DNA of 44,100 bases from Deltaproteobacteria bacterium (GCA_016219005.1 JACRCN010000048.1:1-44100), one strand, 5' to 3'. Shown: positions 1 to 9,050, counted from the first letter of the stretch. Notes: a model not told the origin generated them from the letters alone. Numbers and translations: made by a program.

Positions 1-1162
1 GTCGTTCAATATCTTGTCTAAACTCTCCAGAAAGTGCGTGATGTCATCTTTGTCAATAGTCAATGCAGGGTCAAAGCGCAATACATTGCCCGCCGAATAG
101 TAGCCTACCAAAAAGCCGTACTCCAACAAAATTCGATAGGCTGATTGAACGGACAAACGCTCATGTGGGAACAATTCCAGTCCTAGCAACATGCCTCTCC
201 CGCGGGCCGCCTTCACAACGCTGTGTTTCTCCTCCAATTGTTTCAATCCGTTAAGAAAGAACGTACCAACCGTATTTCCTCTTTCAATCAAATTTTCCTC
301 GCCCAGAGTGGCGATTACCTCTTTAGCAACAGCGCAACCCAGTGGGTCGTTTTGATGGGATTGGGCATAATGGAATCCGCTGTCTTCCAATTCCTCTGCG
401 ATATCGCACTTCATAGCAACTGCGCTGACTGGATATCCGTTTCCCAGACCTTTCCCTATAGCGACGATGTCTGGTTGAATGTCATAATGCTGAAAGCCGA
501 ACCACTTCCCCGTGCGTCCCATGCCCGTCGTGACTTCATTAGCCACGATTAAGCCATCTTCTTGTTTGATCCGTTGTGCAATATCCTGCACTAGTTGCTT
601 GGGGGGGAATTTGACAAACCCCGAACCGCTTCCGCCTGGTTCAAACACAAAAGCGCCGATACTATCAAAAGGAATCCCCTTCAAACACTCCCTTGGGTCT
701 GGGTCTACGCAGACACTCCAATCGAACGAACACCATTCCTCAGTGCTTTTTCTTCCTGCAGAACCATAGGCTGCGAGATAGGAATTTGAGAATGTGAGAA
801 ATAAGGGTCTCCTGGTTGTGCGCCTGGCTGTTTGCACGGCGAACTCAACCGCTTCACTGCCTGAACTCAGAAACCCGCATTTCCCGCCATCAATCCCGAC
901 GATATCAAGGATTTTTATGGCTGCCTCTTCAGCTTAGGGCATTGGGATAACGCGTGCCGAGATGAATGACCTTCTCAATTTGCGCTCGTATTACTTGATT
1001 GATGCGCGGATGGCCATGACCGAGGGCCGTAGACCAAATGCCCGATTCAAGATCGACATACCGCCTTCCCTGACTGTCGTACAGGTAACAATTCTCGCCT
1101 CGCACAAAATCAGTCTTGACGATCTCATGACATTTCAGGATGTGATTCATCCCAACCCTCAT
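1..1162 (-). pseudogene. Class III aminotransferase, frameshifted and cut by window edge
   Basis: PLP-dependent class III (acetylornithine/GABA-type) aminotransferase. Residues 1-75 are open from 1162 and carry YVDLESGIWSTALGHGHP, then hit TGA at 929-931. The family sequence resumes one frame over (AEEAAIKILDIVG, CGFLSSGSEAVEFA, TGMGRTGKWFGFQHYDIQPD, IGKGLGNGYPVSAVAM) and stays open to base 1, so a single 1-base shift near 931-938 splits it. The PLP lysine is in AIGKGLGNG. The Asp that normally contacts the PLP ring nitrogen is Asn (VANEVTTG, codon at 538-540). The start could be 1162, or 1150, which has AGGG five bases upstream. The gene is AT-richer than most of the window and lies beside a phage-like remnant, so transfer is likely. 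A sequencing error instead of true decay cannot be excluded. Confidence 0.82.
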
Positions 1163-1690
1163 GGCTTATTGGCAATGCGCTTTTTTATTATAGCGGGCTA
1201 ACGAATTAGACGGATCAGCATAAAATGCGGACTTTTACTTCCCTGTCCGCATAAGACGCCTTTGGATTTCTTGCCAAAGACGCACTAACTTCATTTCATG
1301 CAAATACTTGTCGCTGCTCCAACCATTTATCCCGGCCTGTTATATGGATCGGTCTAAGAACCTGGTTCGGCCCATCAACAAAATCAAAATATCACCGATT
1401 CGGAGTTTTTGCGATACATCGGCTGATACCACAAGATAGGTTTTCTTTGAACTTTTAAATAGATGCCCCAACATCGGATAATCAAAGGGAATTAATGATG
1501 TATGTGAATGAAATGCCCCGAGCGGCGGGCGGCGTGGGGACCCAGCCCGGGGCGACTGCCGCTGAGGTGGGAGAATGAACTCTCGCGGCATGGAGGGATC
1601 CGGCGCGGCTGGCTGCCTCGGCTTGGGTCCTCACCCTTGTCATCCTGCCGGCTGGAAGGCTTGAATGTTAGAATGCCCTACTTCATGGCC
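1163..1690. other. Gene-poor stretch between two broken genes
   Basis: I see no gene I can defend here. A perfect 8-bp hairpin (ATGCGGAC at 1225-1232, GTCCGCAT at 1245-1252, 12-base loop) lies about 65 bases upstream of the aminotransferase start, with a short T run on the minus-strand side. A minus-strand open stretch over about 1340-1500 gives protein-like sequence (YPMLGHLFKSSKKTYLVVSA) but has no recognisable domain and no clear start. It may be the tail of another decayed gene. Confidence 0.4.
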
Positions 1691-2052
1691 TCAGTAGGTC
1701 CAGGCGACCTGCTGGGGGAGGTTTTCAGCCACGTCGGCGTGAATGAAGTTGCTGCCGAGGCCGACCCGCTTGATTCCGGCCCCGAACGCCCTACCAGGAC
1801 GAAATAGCGGTGCTTGTTGTTGTGGACCTTGATGTCGACCGCCTTGACGGTCGTGTGGGCCGAGCCGGGCTTGCCGCCCTCGGCGGCGTTGTGCTTCTCG
1901 CAGCGGCAGGCGCTATTGATTTCGAACGGCACGCCGGCGAGCTCGCGGGCAAAGTTCAATCGCTTGACCAGGTCCTGGTCGATGTGATCGAACCCGCAGC
2001 CGCACTTGCAGGCCCGGGGCTTTTCAGGAAAATAGTCCTTCGTCCCGTCCAT
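1691..2052 (-). pseudogene. M15-family peptidase (endolysin-like), frameshifted
   Basis: Zinc D-Ala-D-Ala carboxypeptidase-like peptidase of the M15_3 type, common in phage and prophage lysis modules. From ATG 2052 (GGGGGA nine bases upstream) the frame reads CKCGCGFD, EINSACRCEKHN and the metal motif SAHTTVKAVDI, then leaves the family sequence after HRYFVLVG. The expected tail (AFGAGIKRVGLGSNFIHADV, ending QVAWTY and TGA at 1691-1693) is one frame over, so a 1-base shift lies near 1792-1798. The last zinc ligand (FIHAD) is in the shifted part, so the unshifted product should be inactive. No holin, integrase or structural phage gene is seen next to it. Confidence 0.75.
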
Positions 2053-2362
2053 CAGCACATCCCCCTTGTCTTTTCGTATCCACCGTGAGATATCGGACAA
2101 CGAGGCGGTTCTCAATTGGTCTGTGCAGTGCAGCATGCTTTCGCATCGATTCTGTTGGCGGGTGCGGCTGATTTGAAGTCGGTGTCCGAAATCCCTGGAC
2201 ACTCCCGAGCAGATGCCACGACGCGAAACTATCAGCATACCGGCCGCGGGCAATGCACGAAGCAGCGATTGCGAGGCTGCCGGAGATAGCGGCCAGCAAA
2301 TCAAAAGATTTACAAAATAAGCGCCGAGCAACTCGAACGAATCAGGATAGATAAAACGTGGG
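2053..2362. other. Gene-free stretch upstream of the M15 remnant
   Basis: No gene recognised. The minus strand is open through most of it, in frame with the M15 sequence, but the translation has no domain character. A short dyad, TGTCC...GGACA, lies near 2181-2201. Given the tRNA fragment on the right and the lysin remnant on the left, this is best read as degraded insert DNA. Confidence 0.35.
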
Positions 2363-2414
2363 TGCATCTTTAGGGACGCTGGGATCGCTGGTTCAAATCC
2401 ATTCGTCCCGACCA
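2363..2414 (+). pseudogene. 3' fragment of tRNA-Pro, possible attachment-site scar
   Basis: The stretch ending TCGCTGGTTCAAATCC, then GTCCCGACCA, matches the T arm, 3' acceptor strand and encoded CCA of bacterial tRNA-Pro. GCATCT...TAGGGA upstream resembles a damaged anticodon arm. No 5' acceptor strand (expected like CGGGACG) or D arm is found about 70 bases upstream, and the T stem has one mismatch (CCATT where CCAGT is expected). This is therefore not a complete tRNA. Integrases often target the 3' end of tRNA genes, so a leftover att half is the simplest reading. Random decay of a tRNA copy is the alternative. Confidence 0.5.
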
Positions 2415-2427
2415 ATATAATAATTCA

Positions 2428-2456
2428 ACCCCGGTCGATTCGGCTGGGGTTTTTTT
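2428..2456 (+). terminator. Rho-independent terminator after the tRNA fragment
   Basis: ACCCCGGTCG (2428-2437) pairs with CGGCTGGGGT (2441-2450) around a 3-base loop, giving a 10-bp stem with two G-T pairs, followed by six T (2451-2456). It sits 14 bases after the CCA end, the usual place for a tRNA terminator, and just before the MFS gene. Confidence 0.8.
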
Positions 2457-2475
2457 GCGGAATCGCCGTTGCGTT

Positions 2476-3651
2476 ATGACCGATCGGAGGAAAGCCAACA
2501 TCCGGGTGATCTTCGCCCTGACCCTCGTCCACTTCACCGGCGACCTCTACGGATCCTTCGTAAGCCCGCTGCTGCCGCTGTTCGCCGACACGTTTGCCCT
2601 AACCATGACCCAGGTGGGTCTGCTCGCCGGTGTCAGCCGCTTCCTCATGTTCGTCGTCCAACCCGTAGCCGGTTATCTGGCGGACCATTACCCCACCCGG
2701 CTTTTTGTGCTCGGCGGCCCGATCCTGTCGATGACCTTCATCCCGCTGGTGGGCCTGGCGCCGAGTTTCCTGGTCCTGATTCTTTTCATCGCCATCGGCT
2801 CGGCCGGCCAGGCCATGTTCCATCCGCCCGTGGCCGGGATGATCTCGACCTACGCCGGCCGCAGCTTCAGCTTCTCCATGTCGATCTTCAACATGGGCGG
2901 GACCCTGGCCTTCGGTGTCGGCCCCATCGTCATCACGGCCATCGTGGCCGCCTGGGGGCTCCAGGCCACCGTGCTCACTGCCGTCATCGGCCTGCCGCTG
3001 CTGCCGCTGATCTTCCGGCTGGTTCCACGGCCGGAAGGCGAAGGCCTCGCCAGCCACGGGTTCTTCGGCTCGATCCGGGAAGCTTTAGGCGGCGCCTGGA
3101 AGCCCGTTTTCGACGTCTGGATGCTGATGGTGCTGCGGGCCTTCACCAGCGCGACCTTCGCCACCTTCATACCGATGCTCTATTCCCAATCGGGACACTC
3201 GCTCCTTGAGATCGGAACCGTGGTGTCGCTATACACCCTGGCCGGTTCGGCGAGCGGCCTGTGGGCCGGCCACATGGCGGACCGGATCGGCTACAAGCCG
3301 GTCTTCATGATCAGCAACGCTCTGGCGGCACCCGCGTTGCTCTTTTCGGTCTTCCTCGGCGACGGGTGGATCTATCCGAGCGCGTTGCTATCGGGTTTCT
3401 TTTCCATGGCCACCCTGCCCCTGGGAGTGTCCATGGCGCAGGAACTGGCACCCAAGGGCAAGTCCCTGGTGTCGAGCCTGATGATGGGGCTGGCTTTAGG
3501 CACCGGCGGGATCATGAGCCCGATCGTCGGCAAACTCGCCGACCTATACACGGTCAAGAACGTTCTCGCCTGGCTGCCGATGGTTCCGTTGTTGAGCTTG
3601 CTTCTCGTCATCCGGCTTCCGAACATCGGCGGGTTCAACCGAAGAAGCTGA
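2476..3651 (+). CDS. MFS transporter, fosmidomycin-resistance (Fsr) type
   Basis: Inner-membrane major facilitator protein of about 391 residues, the usual 12-helix MFS length, related to Fsr-type drug efflux carriers. The opening helix (VIFALTLVHFTGDLYGSFVS) and the loop GYLADHYPTRLFVLGGP match this subfamily, as does the helix region GQAMFHPPVAGMIS. The C-terminal half repeats the pattern (AGHMADRIGYKPVFM). Start chosen at ATG 2476, MTDRRKANIRV. A TTG at 2455 in the same frame lies inside the terminator T run and is unlikely. No strong ribosome site is visible. Its last bases overlap a small minus-strand reading frame and it converges on the amidase. The substrate cannot be told from sequence. 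Confidence 0.85.
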   Translation: MTDRRKANIRVIFALTLVHFTGDLYGSFVSPLLPLFADTFALTMTQVGLLAGVSRFLMFVVQPVAGYLADHYPTRLFVLGGPILSMTFIPLVGLAPSFLVLILFIAIGSAGQAMFHPPVAGMISTYAGRSFSFSMSIFNMGGTLAFGVGPIVITAIVAAWGLQATVLTAVIGLPLLPLIFRLVPRPEGEGLASHGFFGSIREALGGAWKPVFDVWMLMVLRAFTSATFATFIPMLYSQSGHSLLEIGTVVSLYTLAGSASGLWAGHMADRIGYKPVFMISNALAAPALLFSVFLGDGWIYPSALLSGFFSMATLPLGVSMAQELAPKGKSLVSSLMMGLALGTGGIMSPIVGKLADLYTVKNVLAWLPMVPLLSLLLVIRLPNIGGFNRRS

Positions 3652-3772
3652 ATGAAAAGATGTCGAAGCCGGCCATGCCATGGGCCTGGATGTCGTTGAA
3701 AACGGTGAGGAGGCCTTCGTTGAAAGCGCCATCCGGTGCGAAAGGAATCGCGGCGCAAAGCCGCTCACGCAC
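3635..3772 (-). CDS. Possible small protein or gene tail downstream of the amidase
   Basis: A 45-codon frame from GTG 3772 encodes protein-like sequence (IPFAPDGAFNEGLLTVFNDI, then QAHGMAGFDIFSFSFFG) and ends at TGA 3635-3637, inside the 3' end of the MFS gene. An in-frame TAG lies a few codons upstream of the GTG, so it is not an extension of the amidase. It could be a small gene cotranscribed with the amidase or the last part of a lost gene. I do not recognise the family and the start codon is uncertain. Confidence 0.25.
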   Translation of the reverse strand: MRERLCAAIPFAPDGAFNEGLLTVFNDIQAHGMAGFDIFSFSFFG

Positions 3773-3805
3773 AGGCAGAGGCAGCTACGCGCAGTCCCGA
3801 GAGCC

Positions 3806-5326
3806 TCAGCCGGGGCGATGATATCGCGGGTCCCGCGACAAGGCGGGGCGCTTCTGAAACCACGGCCTTTCGGCTTCCAATTGAGCCGCCAGGCGAAAGA
3901 GAACGGCTTCATTCGCTGTCCGCGCCATGAACTGGAGGCCGGCCGGCAGCCCGTCGCGCGCCCAGTGCAGCGGCACCGACATGGCGGGCTGCCCGGTGAT
4001 GTTGGCGAGTTGGGTGAAGGGTGTACGCGCCATATTTTCAATGGCGAGCCGATCGGTGATGCCGCTCCGGCGCAGAAGCCTTCCAAGCCCCAGCGCGTTG
4101 ACCATTTTCAATCCGGCGTTTTGGATCGGCGTCGGCTTGAGCTCTCCGATCCGCGCCGGCGGCTGGGCAACGGTCGGCGTCATGAAAATGTCATGGGCTT
4201 CAAAAAACCGCCCCAAGACCCGGGCGGCTCTGCCCCACAGCCGCTTGGCGTGTGCGAACGAATGTGCCGATGCGGCGCGCCCCAGCAACCCGAGGGTCCA
4301 GGTCATCGTTTCCACGTCCTGAGCGGTGGCCTTCCGGCCGAGCACGAGCTTAAGATCTTCGAGGTCCGCCGCGACCTCGCCGTAATACATCTCGAAAAAA
4401 CTCCGAGCGAGGGCCATGCCGTCCAGATCGGGTTGGGCTTCCTCGACCGAATGCCCAAGCCGGTGCAGAAGGATGGCGGTCTCCAGCACAGCCTTGACGT
4501 ATTCCGGGTGCACCGGGGTGCCCAGCGGCGAGCGGGTGCTGAAGGCGATTCGCAGTCGACCCGGCTCGCGCCGCACCTCCTCGCTGAATGGCCGCTCGGG
4601 CGGGGCCATGATGAACGGGGCGCCCACGTCCGGCCCGCAGATCGCATCCAGCATGGCCGCACTGTCCCGCACGCTGCGGGTAATGACATGTTCGACGACG
4701 GCCCCCTGCCATATCTCGCCGAAATCAGGCCCCGTCGGCGTCCGGCCGCGGCTGGGCTTCAACCCGAAAAGCCCGCAGTAGGCGGCCGGAATGCGGATGG
4801 ACCCGCCGCCGTCCCCGCCGCCCGCCAGGGGCACCATGCCGGATGCCACCGCCGCGGCAGATCCTCCGCTCGAACCGCCCGGGGTACGGCTCAAATCCCA
4901 CGGATTGCGCGTCGGCCCGAAGAGATCCGGCTCGGTGTAGGCGACCAGCCCGAATTCCGGGGTGTTGGTTTTCCCGAGAATCACGACGCCTGCGTTCTTG
5001 TAGCGGTGCACCAGTTCGCTGTCGTGATTCGGCACAAAGCTCCGGCAGGCCTTGGAGCCGAAGGTGAGCGCAACCCCGGCATAGGCCGAGAGCAGGTCCT
5101 TGAGCAAAAACGGGACTCCGTGAAAAGGCCCGGCGGGCAGTGGCTGTTCAAGGCTATGGCGCGCGCGGTTGAACATCGGTGTTACCACGGCGTTGACCGA
5201 GGGGTTGATGCGTTCGATGCGCGCGACGGCCTCCTCGCAAACCTCGCCGGCCGACACCTCGCCCCTGCGGATCAACTCCGCCAGACCCAGACCGTCATAG
5301 CGGTCGTATTCCTTGAAACCGTTCAT
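3806..5326 (-). CDS. Amidase, amidase-signature family
   Basis: Cytoplasmic amide hydrolase of 506 residues with the Ser-cisSer-Lys triad: Lys76 in GVPFLLKD, Ser152 in [16 protein letters not shown] and Ser176 in [17 protein letters not shown]. The layout and C-terminal ending ([11 protein letters not shown]) resemble the 6-aminohexanoate-cyclic-dimer hydrolase and aryl-acylamidase branch rather than GatA. No gatB or gatC is next to it, which argues against the tRNA amidotransferase. The first ATG at 5326 is preceded by a weak AGG eight bases upstream. It is followed only by a possible 45-residue frame. The natural amide is unknown; secondary amides or nitrile-derived amides are possible. Confidence 0.9.
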   Translation of the reverse strand: MNGFKEYDRYDGLGLAELIRRGEVSAGEVCEEAVARIERINPSVNAVVTPMFNRARHSLEQPLPAGPFHGVPFLLKDLLSAYAGVALTFGSKACRSFVPNHDSELVHRYKNAGVVILGKTNTPEFGLVAYTEPDLFGPTRNPWDLSRTPGGSSGGSAAAVASGMVPLAGGGDGGGSIRIPAAYCGLFGLKPSRGRTPTGPDFGEIWQGAVVEHVITRSVRDSAAMLDAICGPDVGAPFIMAPPERPFSEEVRREPGRLRIAFSTRSPLGTPVHPEYVKAVLETAILLHRLGHSVEEAQPDLDGMALARSFFEMYYGEVAADLEDLKLVLGRKATAQDVETMTWTLGLLGRAASAHSFAHAKRLWGRAARVLGRFFEAHDIFMTPTVAQPPARIGELKPTPIQNAGLKMVNALGLGRLLRRSGITDRLAIENMARTPFTQLANITGQPAMSVPLHWARDGLPAGLQFMARTANEAVLFRLAAQLEAERPWFQKRPALSRDPRYHRPG

Positions 5327-5412
5327 TGCCGATACCTGACGATCTCTGCGGAGTCTAAAAACGCGACAGCGCGAAAAGCCCTTTGTTTTTTCTTATCGCA
5401 TTCTTAAAAACT

Positions 5413-5435
5413 AAAAAAGCCCGAAGGGCTTTTTT
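5413..5435. terminator. Bidirectional terminator between amidase and thiolase genes
   Basis: AAAAAAGCCC (5413-5422) and GGGCTTTTTT (5426-5435) form a perfect stem with a 3-base loop. On the minus strand it is followed by T-rich sequence and would end the fadBA transcript. It overlaps the thiolase stop codon (5434-5436). Confidence 0.85.
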
Positions 5436-6645
5436 ACCAGGCATAGTTTTCTTTTTCGATGATGGTCGCAACTCCCTGACCGCCGCCGACACAGGCGTTG
5501 GCGCAGCCGTAGCGGCCGTTCTTCGCGTTCAGGATGCGCGCAAGGGTTCCCACCAGGCGGATCCCGGTCGCCCCCAGGGCATGTCCGATGGCCGTGCCGC
5601 CGCCCATTACGTTGACCTTGTCCGGAGCGATCCCCAGTTCCTTGATGCAGTTCAAGGCCACTACGCAGAAGGCCTCGTTGATTTCCCAGAAGTCGATGTC
5701 AGCGGCCTTCAACCCGGCGGCGCCAAGCGCCTTTTGGCTGGCGGGGACCGGGCCCGCGCCCATGATGGTGGGGTCCACGCCGGCAAAACCGATGGAGCGC
5801 AGAGTGGCCAGGGGCTTGATGCCCTTTTTTCGGGCCGCTTCCTTGGACATCAGAATCATGGAGGAGGCGCCGGCGTTGAGCGGGGAGGCGTTCCCGGGCG
5901 TGATGACGCCGTCCTTCTTGAAGGCGGGCTTGAGATCATGCAGGTTTTCTATCGTGGCGTCGTCCCGCACGGCCTGGTCGGTGTCCACGGTCATCACGCT
6001 GCCGTCGGCCTGCTCGGCCTGGACGGGCAGAATCTCATCCTTGAAAAACCCTTCCGCCCGCGCTTTCGAGGCCAGTTGATGTGACCGCACTGCCCACCGG
6101 TCCAGCTCTTCGCGCGTGAATTTCGTCTGGGAGAAAAGCTTTTCGGCCGTGAGCCCCATGTTCATCGAGGTCATCATGTCCCAGTGGCTGAGGGAGGAAT
6201 CGAGGAAAAGGCCCATGTTGGGCGAAATCAGGCCGCGGTCGACCTGGGTCATCCCCATGGGCACCCGGGTCATGTGTTCCATGCCGCCGACGAGCACGAT
6301 GTCCGCGAAGTTCATGGTGATCTCCATGAACCCGATCTGGATGCCGGCCATGGACGAGCCGCACTGCTGGTCGACAAATTTGGCCGGTATCGTCTTGGGC
6401 AGGTTTGCCATGAAAATGGGAATTCGCCCCCCGTAGAGCCACTGCTCGCCTACGGCCACGGCGCAACCGACCAGGAAGTCGTCGATCTCTTCTGCGTTTA
6501 TCCCGGTACGTTTGATCACCTCGGGCAGCACCTTGGCCAGGAGTTCATCGCCTCTCATCTTGCAGAACCAGTCCCGGGCCGGTTCGGTGGGCCGGGACCG
6601 CGACAGCGCCGTTCTCATGTAGCCTGCAATCACAACCTCTCTCAT
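5434..6645 (-). CDS. fadA: Acetyl-CoA acyltransferase (3-ketoacyl-CoA thiolase)
   Basis: Thiolytic cleavage of 3-ketoacyl-CoA to acetyl-CoA and a shortened acyl-CoA, the last step of beta-oxidation. The 403-residue protein has the nucleophilic Cys95 (DQQCGSSMAG), the histidine in GGGTAIGHALGATG, NEAF in the middle, and the second catalytic Cys near the C-terminus in ANACVGGGQG. This is the full degradative thiolase set. GGGAGG lies six bases before ATG 6645. It is the second gene after fadB with a 77-base gap and ends in the terminator, so the two form a bicistronic operon encoding the alpha and beta parts of a fatty-acid oxidation complex. Confidence 0.93.
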   Translation of the reverse strand: MREVVIAGYMRTALSRSRPTEPARDWFCKMRGDELLAKVLPEVIKRTGINAEEIDDFLVGCAVAVGEQWLYGGRIPIFMANLPKTIPAKFVDQQCGSSMAGIQIGFMEITMNFADIVLVGGMEHMTRVPMGMTQVDRGLISPNMGLFLDSSLSHWDMMTSMNMGLTAEKLFSQTKFTREELDRWAVRSHQLASKARAEGFFKDEILPVQAEQADGSVMTVDTDQAVRDDATIENLHDLKPAFKKDGVITPGNASPLNAGASSMILMSKEAARKKGIKPLATLRSIGFAGVDPTIMGAGPVPASQKALGAAGLKAADIDFWEINEAFCVVALNCIKELGIAPDKVNVMGGGTAIGHALGATGIRLVGTLARILNAKNGRYGCANACVGGGQGVATIIEKENYAW

Positions 6646-6722
6646 GGGGGTCCTCCCTTTTTGGTTTAACGTTCAATCGTTGCGGATTTTAAAAGCATTC
6701 TTTTGAGCATCCGGCTTCGAGC

Positions 6723-8852
6723 TCACCCTTTGTAAAACGTGCTGCCGGCGCCGGCCATTGCCTGGATCAGGCCGGCGGGCTTGAAATGCGCTCCGTATTC
6801 TTTTTCGAGCGCCGCCAGCTTGCGGTAAACATTCTGCACCCCCCACTGATCCGCGTAGCGCAGGATGCCGCCGCGGTAGGGCGGGAAACCGGTGCCGTAG
6901 ATCATGGCCAGATCCATGTCCTGGGGCCGGTCGCAGATGCCCTCCTCGATCATGAGGGCCGCCTCGTTGATGCCGGCGGCGAGCATCAGGTCGATGATCT
7001 CCTGGGCGGACGCCTTTCTGGGCTTGACGCCGTGCGCGTCCAGGTAGTTCCGGACGGCGTCGCCGACCTTGGGATTGGGTACGAGCGTGGAGCCGCTGTA
7101 ATCCATATACCCGGAACCGGTTTTGCGCCCGTAGCAGCCGGTGCGATAGATGACCTCGGTCAGCGGGTGGACCTTCCAGCGCTCGCCCAGCCGTTGCTCG
7201 AAGGTTTTGTTCACGTGATAGTTGATGTCGATGCCGGTGAGGTCCGACAGGGCCGCCGGTCCCATGGGCATGCCGAAATCCACCATGGCCGCTTCGATGA
7301 CCGCTGCGTCCACGCCGTCGGCCATCAGGTAGATGGAACCGCTCATCAGGCCCATCAGCTGGCGTGACACATAGAAGCCGGGGCCGTCATGAACGACGAT
7401 GGGGATTTTCTTGATCGCCCGGGCAAAAGCAACACTGGCCGCCAGGGTTTGGTCGGAGGTCTTCTGCGCGCAGATGATCTCCAGAAGCTGCATGCGCTGG
7501 GCCGGGTTGAAGAAGTGCAGCCCGATCATGCGCCCCGGGTCATTCAGGACGGTGGCCATCTCGGTGATGGGCAACGCAGAGGTATTGGTGGCGAAGGTCG
7601 CCTCCGGCCGGCATATTCCTTCGAGCTTTTTCCACAGGTCCTGTTTGACCAACATGTCCTCAAGCACGGCCTCGATGACCAGGTCGGCGCCCTGGATATC
7701 CTCCAGGGAACGGGTGGTGACCAACTGCTTCGCCAGCATGGCGTCCAGCTCCGCTGCGCTCATTTTCTTGTTCTTGAGGTGGTAGTCGAAGGTGCCGCGG
7801 ACCGCGTTCATCCCCTTCTGAACGGCGCGCTCGTCGATGTCCCAGAGAACGGTCTGAAACCCCCCGGTCAGGAGCAGGTGCACGATGCCCGAGCCCATGA
7901 CCCCACCGCCCAGCATGGCGACTTTTTCGATCTTGGCCGGCTTGAGATTCTCGATTCGAGGCAGTCTTCCCGCAGACCGGGTGTTGAGGAAGATTCCGAT
8001 GAGATTCTGGGCTACATCCGAAAGCAGGCAGTCGGCAAAGAGGCCGGCTTCCATCGTCAGGTCGGCGTCGAGGTCGTAGCCCAAACCCTTCTCAAGGGCT
8101 TCGATGGCCTTGAACGGCGCCACGTATCCCTTGGCCTTGGCGGCCGTCATGAGCTTGGTGAAATCGAGCAGGGCTTTCTTCTCGGCAGCGCTCGGCAGCC
8201 GGTCGTAGCGGAATCGGGTCACCCGGTTGGACCGATTGAGGCGACCGGACATGAATCGCCGTGCCGCTTTTACCGCCGCTTCCACCAACTGATCCGGTTG
8301 CGCCAGTTCATCGACCAGGGTCCGGGCATGGGCCTGCTCTGCTTTGATGGCTTTGCCGGTGGTAATCATCTCGATGGCATTGGGCAGGCCGATCAGCCGC
8401 GGCAGCCGCTGGGTCCCGCCCGCCCCCGGAATGAGGCCGATCTGCACCTCCGCCTGCCCCAGATCCACGCCCCGGGCGGCCACACGGTAGTGGCAGACCA
8501 TGGCGAGCTCAAGCCCGCCTCCCAGGCAGTTGCCGTTGATGGCGGCGATCACGGGCTTGGGACCGGTTTCAATGGAATTAAGGAACCGGTTGTTTTCCGC
8601 GAGCAGTTGCAGAATCCCTTCCCGTGACTTCACGTCCTTGATCTGGGTGATGTCGGCCCCGGCGATAAAGTTCTTTCCCGTTCCGGTCATGACGATCGCC
8701 TGCACGGCGCCATCTCTAAAGGCCTCCGCCACCGCATCGGCGATCTCCAGCACAAAATGCTCCGAGAGCTGATTGACCGGCGGGTTGTCCAGCACGAACA
8801 CGGCGACACCGTCATTCACCGCGACCCTGACCGTCTTATAGTCCATCCTCAT
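6723..8852 (-). CDS. fadB: Bifunctional enoyl-CoA hydratase / 3-hydroxyacyl-CoA dehydrogenase
   Basis: Multifunctional beta-oxidation protein of 709 residues. The N-terminal crotonase domain (about 1-200) has the oxyanion segment FIAGADIT and the two catalytic Glu regions GGGLELAMVCHYR and EVQIGLIPGAGGTQRLPRL. The dehydrogenase part starts near residue 310 with the NAD motif AMLGGGVMGSG and has the catalytic His-Glu pair in GLHFFNPAQRMQLLEII. The C-terminal 3HCDH domain (SDLTGIDINYHV, YGRKTGSGYMDYS) is complete. ATG 8852 has GGAGGG nine bases upstream. It pairs with fadA downstream and is driven from the promoter shared with the MerR regulator. Confidence 0.95.
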   Translation of the reverse strand: MRMDYKTVRVAVNDGVAVFVLDNPPVNQLSEHFVLEIADAVAEAFRDGAVQAIVMTGTGKNFIAGADITQIKDVKSREGILQLLAENNRFLNSIETGPKPVIAAINGNCLGGGLELAMVCHYRVAARGVDLGQAEVQIGLIPGAGGTQRLPRLIGLPNAIEMITTGKAIKAEQAHARTLVDELAQPDQLVEAAVKAARRFMSGRLNRSNRVTRFRYDRLPSAAEKKALLDFTKLMTAAKAKGYVAPFKAIEALEKGLGYDLDADLTMEAGLFADCLLSDVAQNLIGIFLNTRSAGRLPRIENLKPAKIEKVAMLGGGVMGSGIVHLLLTGGFQTVLWDIDERAVQKGMNAVRGTFDYHLKNKKMSAAELDAMLAKQLVTTRSLEDIQGADLVIEAVLEDMLVKQDLWKKLEGICRPEATFATNTSALPITEMATVLNDPGRMIGLHFFNPAQRMQLLEIICAQKTSDQTLAASVAFARAIKKIPIVVHDGPGFYVSRQLMGLMSGSIYLMADGVDAAVIEAAMVDFGMPMGPAALSDLTGIDINYHVNKTFEQRLGERWKVHPLTEVIYRTGCYGRKTGSGYMDYSGSTLVPNPKVGDAVRNYLDAHGVKPRKASAQEIIDLMLAAGINEAALMIEEGICDRPQDMDLAMIYGTGFPPYRGGILRYADQWGVQNVYRKLAALEKEYGAHFKPAGLIQAMAGAGSTFYKG

Positions 8853-8894
8853 CTCTGGCCACCCTCCTGCAGTTTGGTCTGTCCCGATGGAATA

Positions 8895-8950
8895 TAGCGT
8901 GCAACACGCTACACGTTTAATCTATCTATAATAACAGGATAAATTGTCAA
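8895..8950. promoter_or_regulatory. Divergent fadBA / merR promoters with palindromic operator
   Basis: A perfect 7-bp palindrome, TAGCGTG-CAA-CACGCTA, spans 8895-8911. On the minus strand a -35 TTGACA (8945-8950) and a -10 TAGATA (8923-8928) with 16-base spacing point to fadBA, and the palindrome lies just downstream of that -10. On the plus strand a TATAAT (8927-8932) points to merR, with the palindrome across its -35 zone. One bound regulator could thus control both genes. Confidence 0.6.
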
Positions 8951-9050
8951 GTTTTTTATTGACTTTACAGACGCAGGCGGGCAAGATGAGGCTCGACAAT
9001 CACCCAACGCCTCATCCGGCTCGGGCCCCGACATGGCCATGTGACATCCC

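Noticed and set aside
1225-1252. Terminator upstream of the aminotransferase
   Set aside because: The stem is perfect, but the T run is short and no gene is identified that it would terminate; kept only as a hairpin.
2363-2414. A complete, functional tRNA-Pro
   Set aside because: The D arm and the 5' acceptor strand are missing and the T stem has a mismatch.
3680-5407. 575-codon plus-strand open frame opposite the amidase
   Set aside because: The minus strand encodes a complete amidase with its catalytic triad; the plus translation is rich in Arg, Pro and Gly with no motif.
7389-8627. 412-codon plus-strand open frame opposite fadB
   Set aside because: Shadow of fadB in the complementary frame; no recognisable fold.
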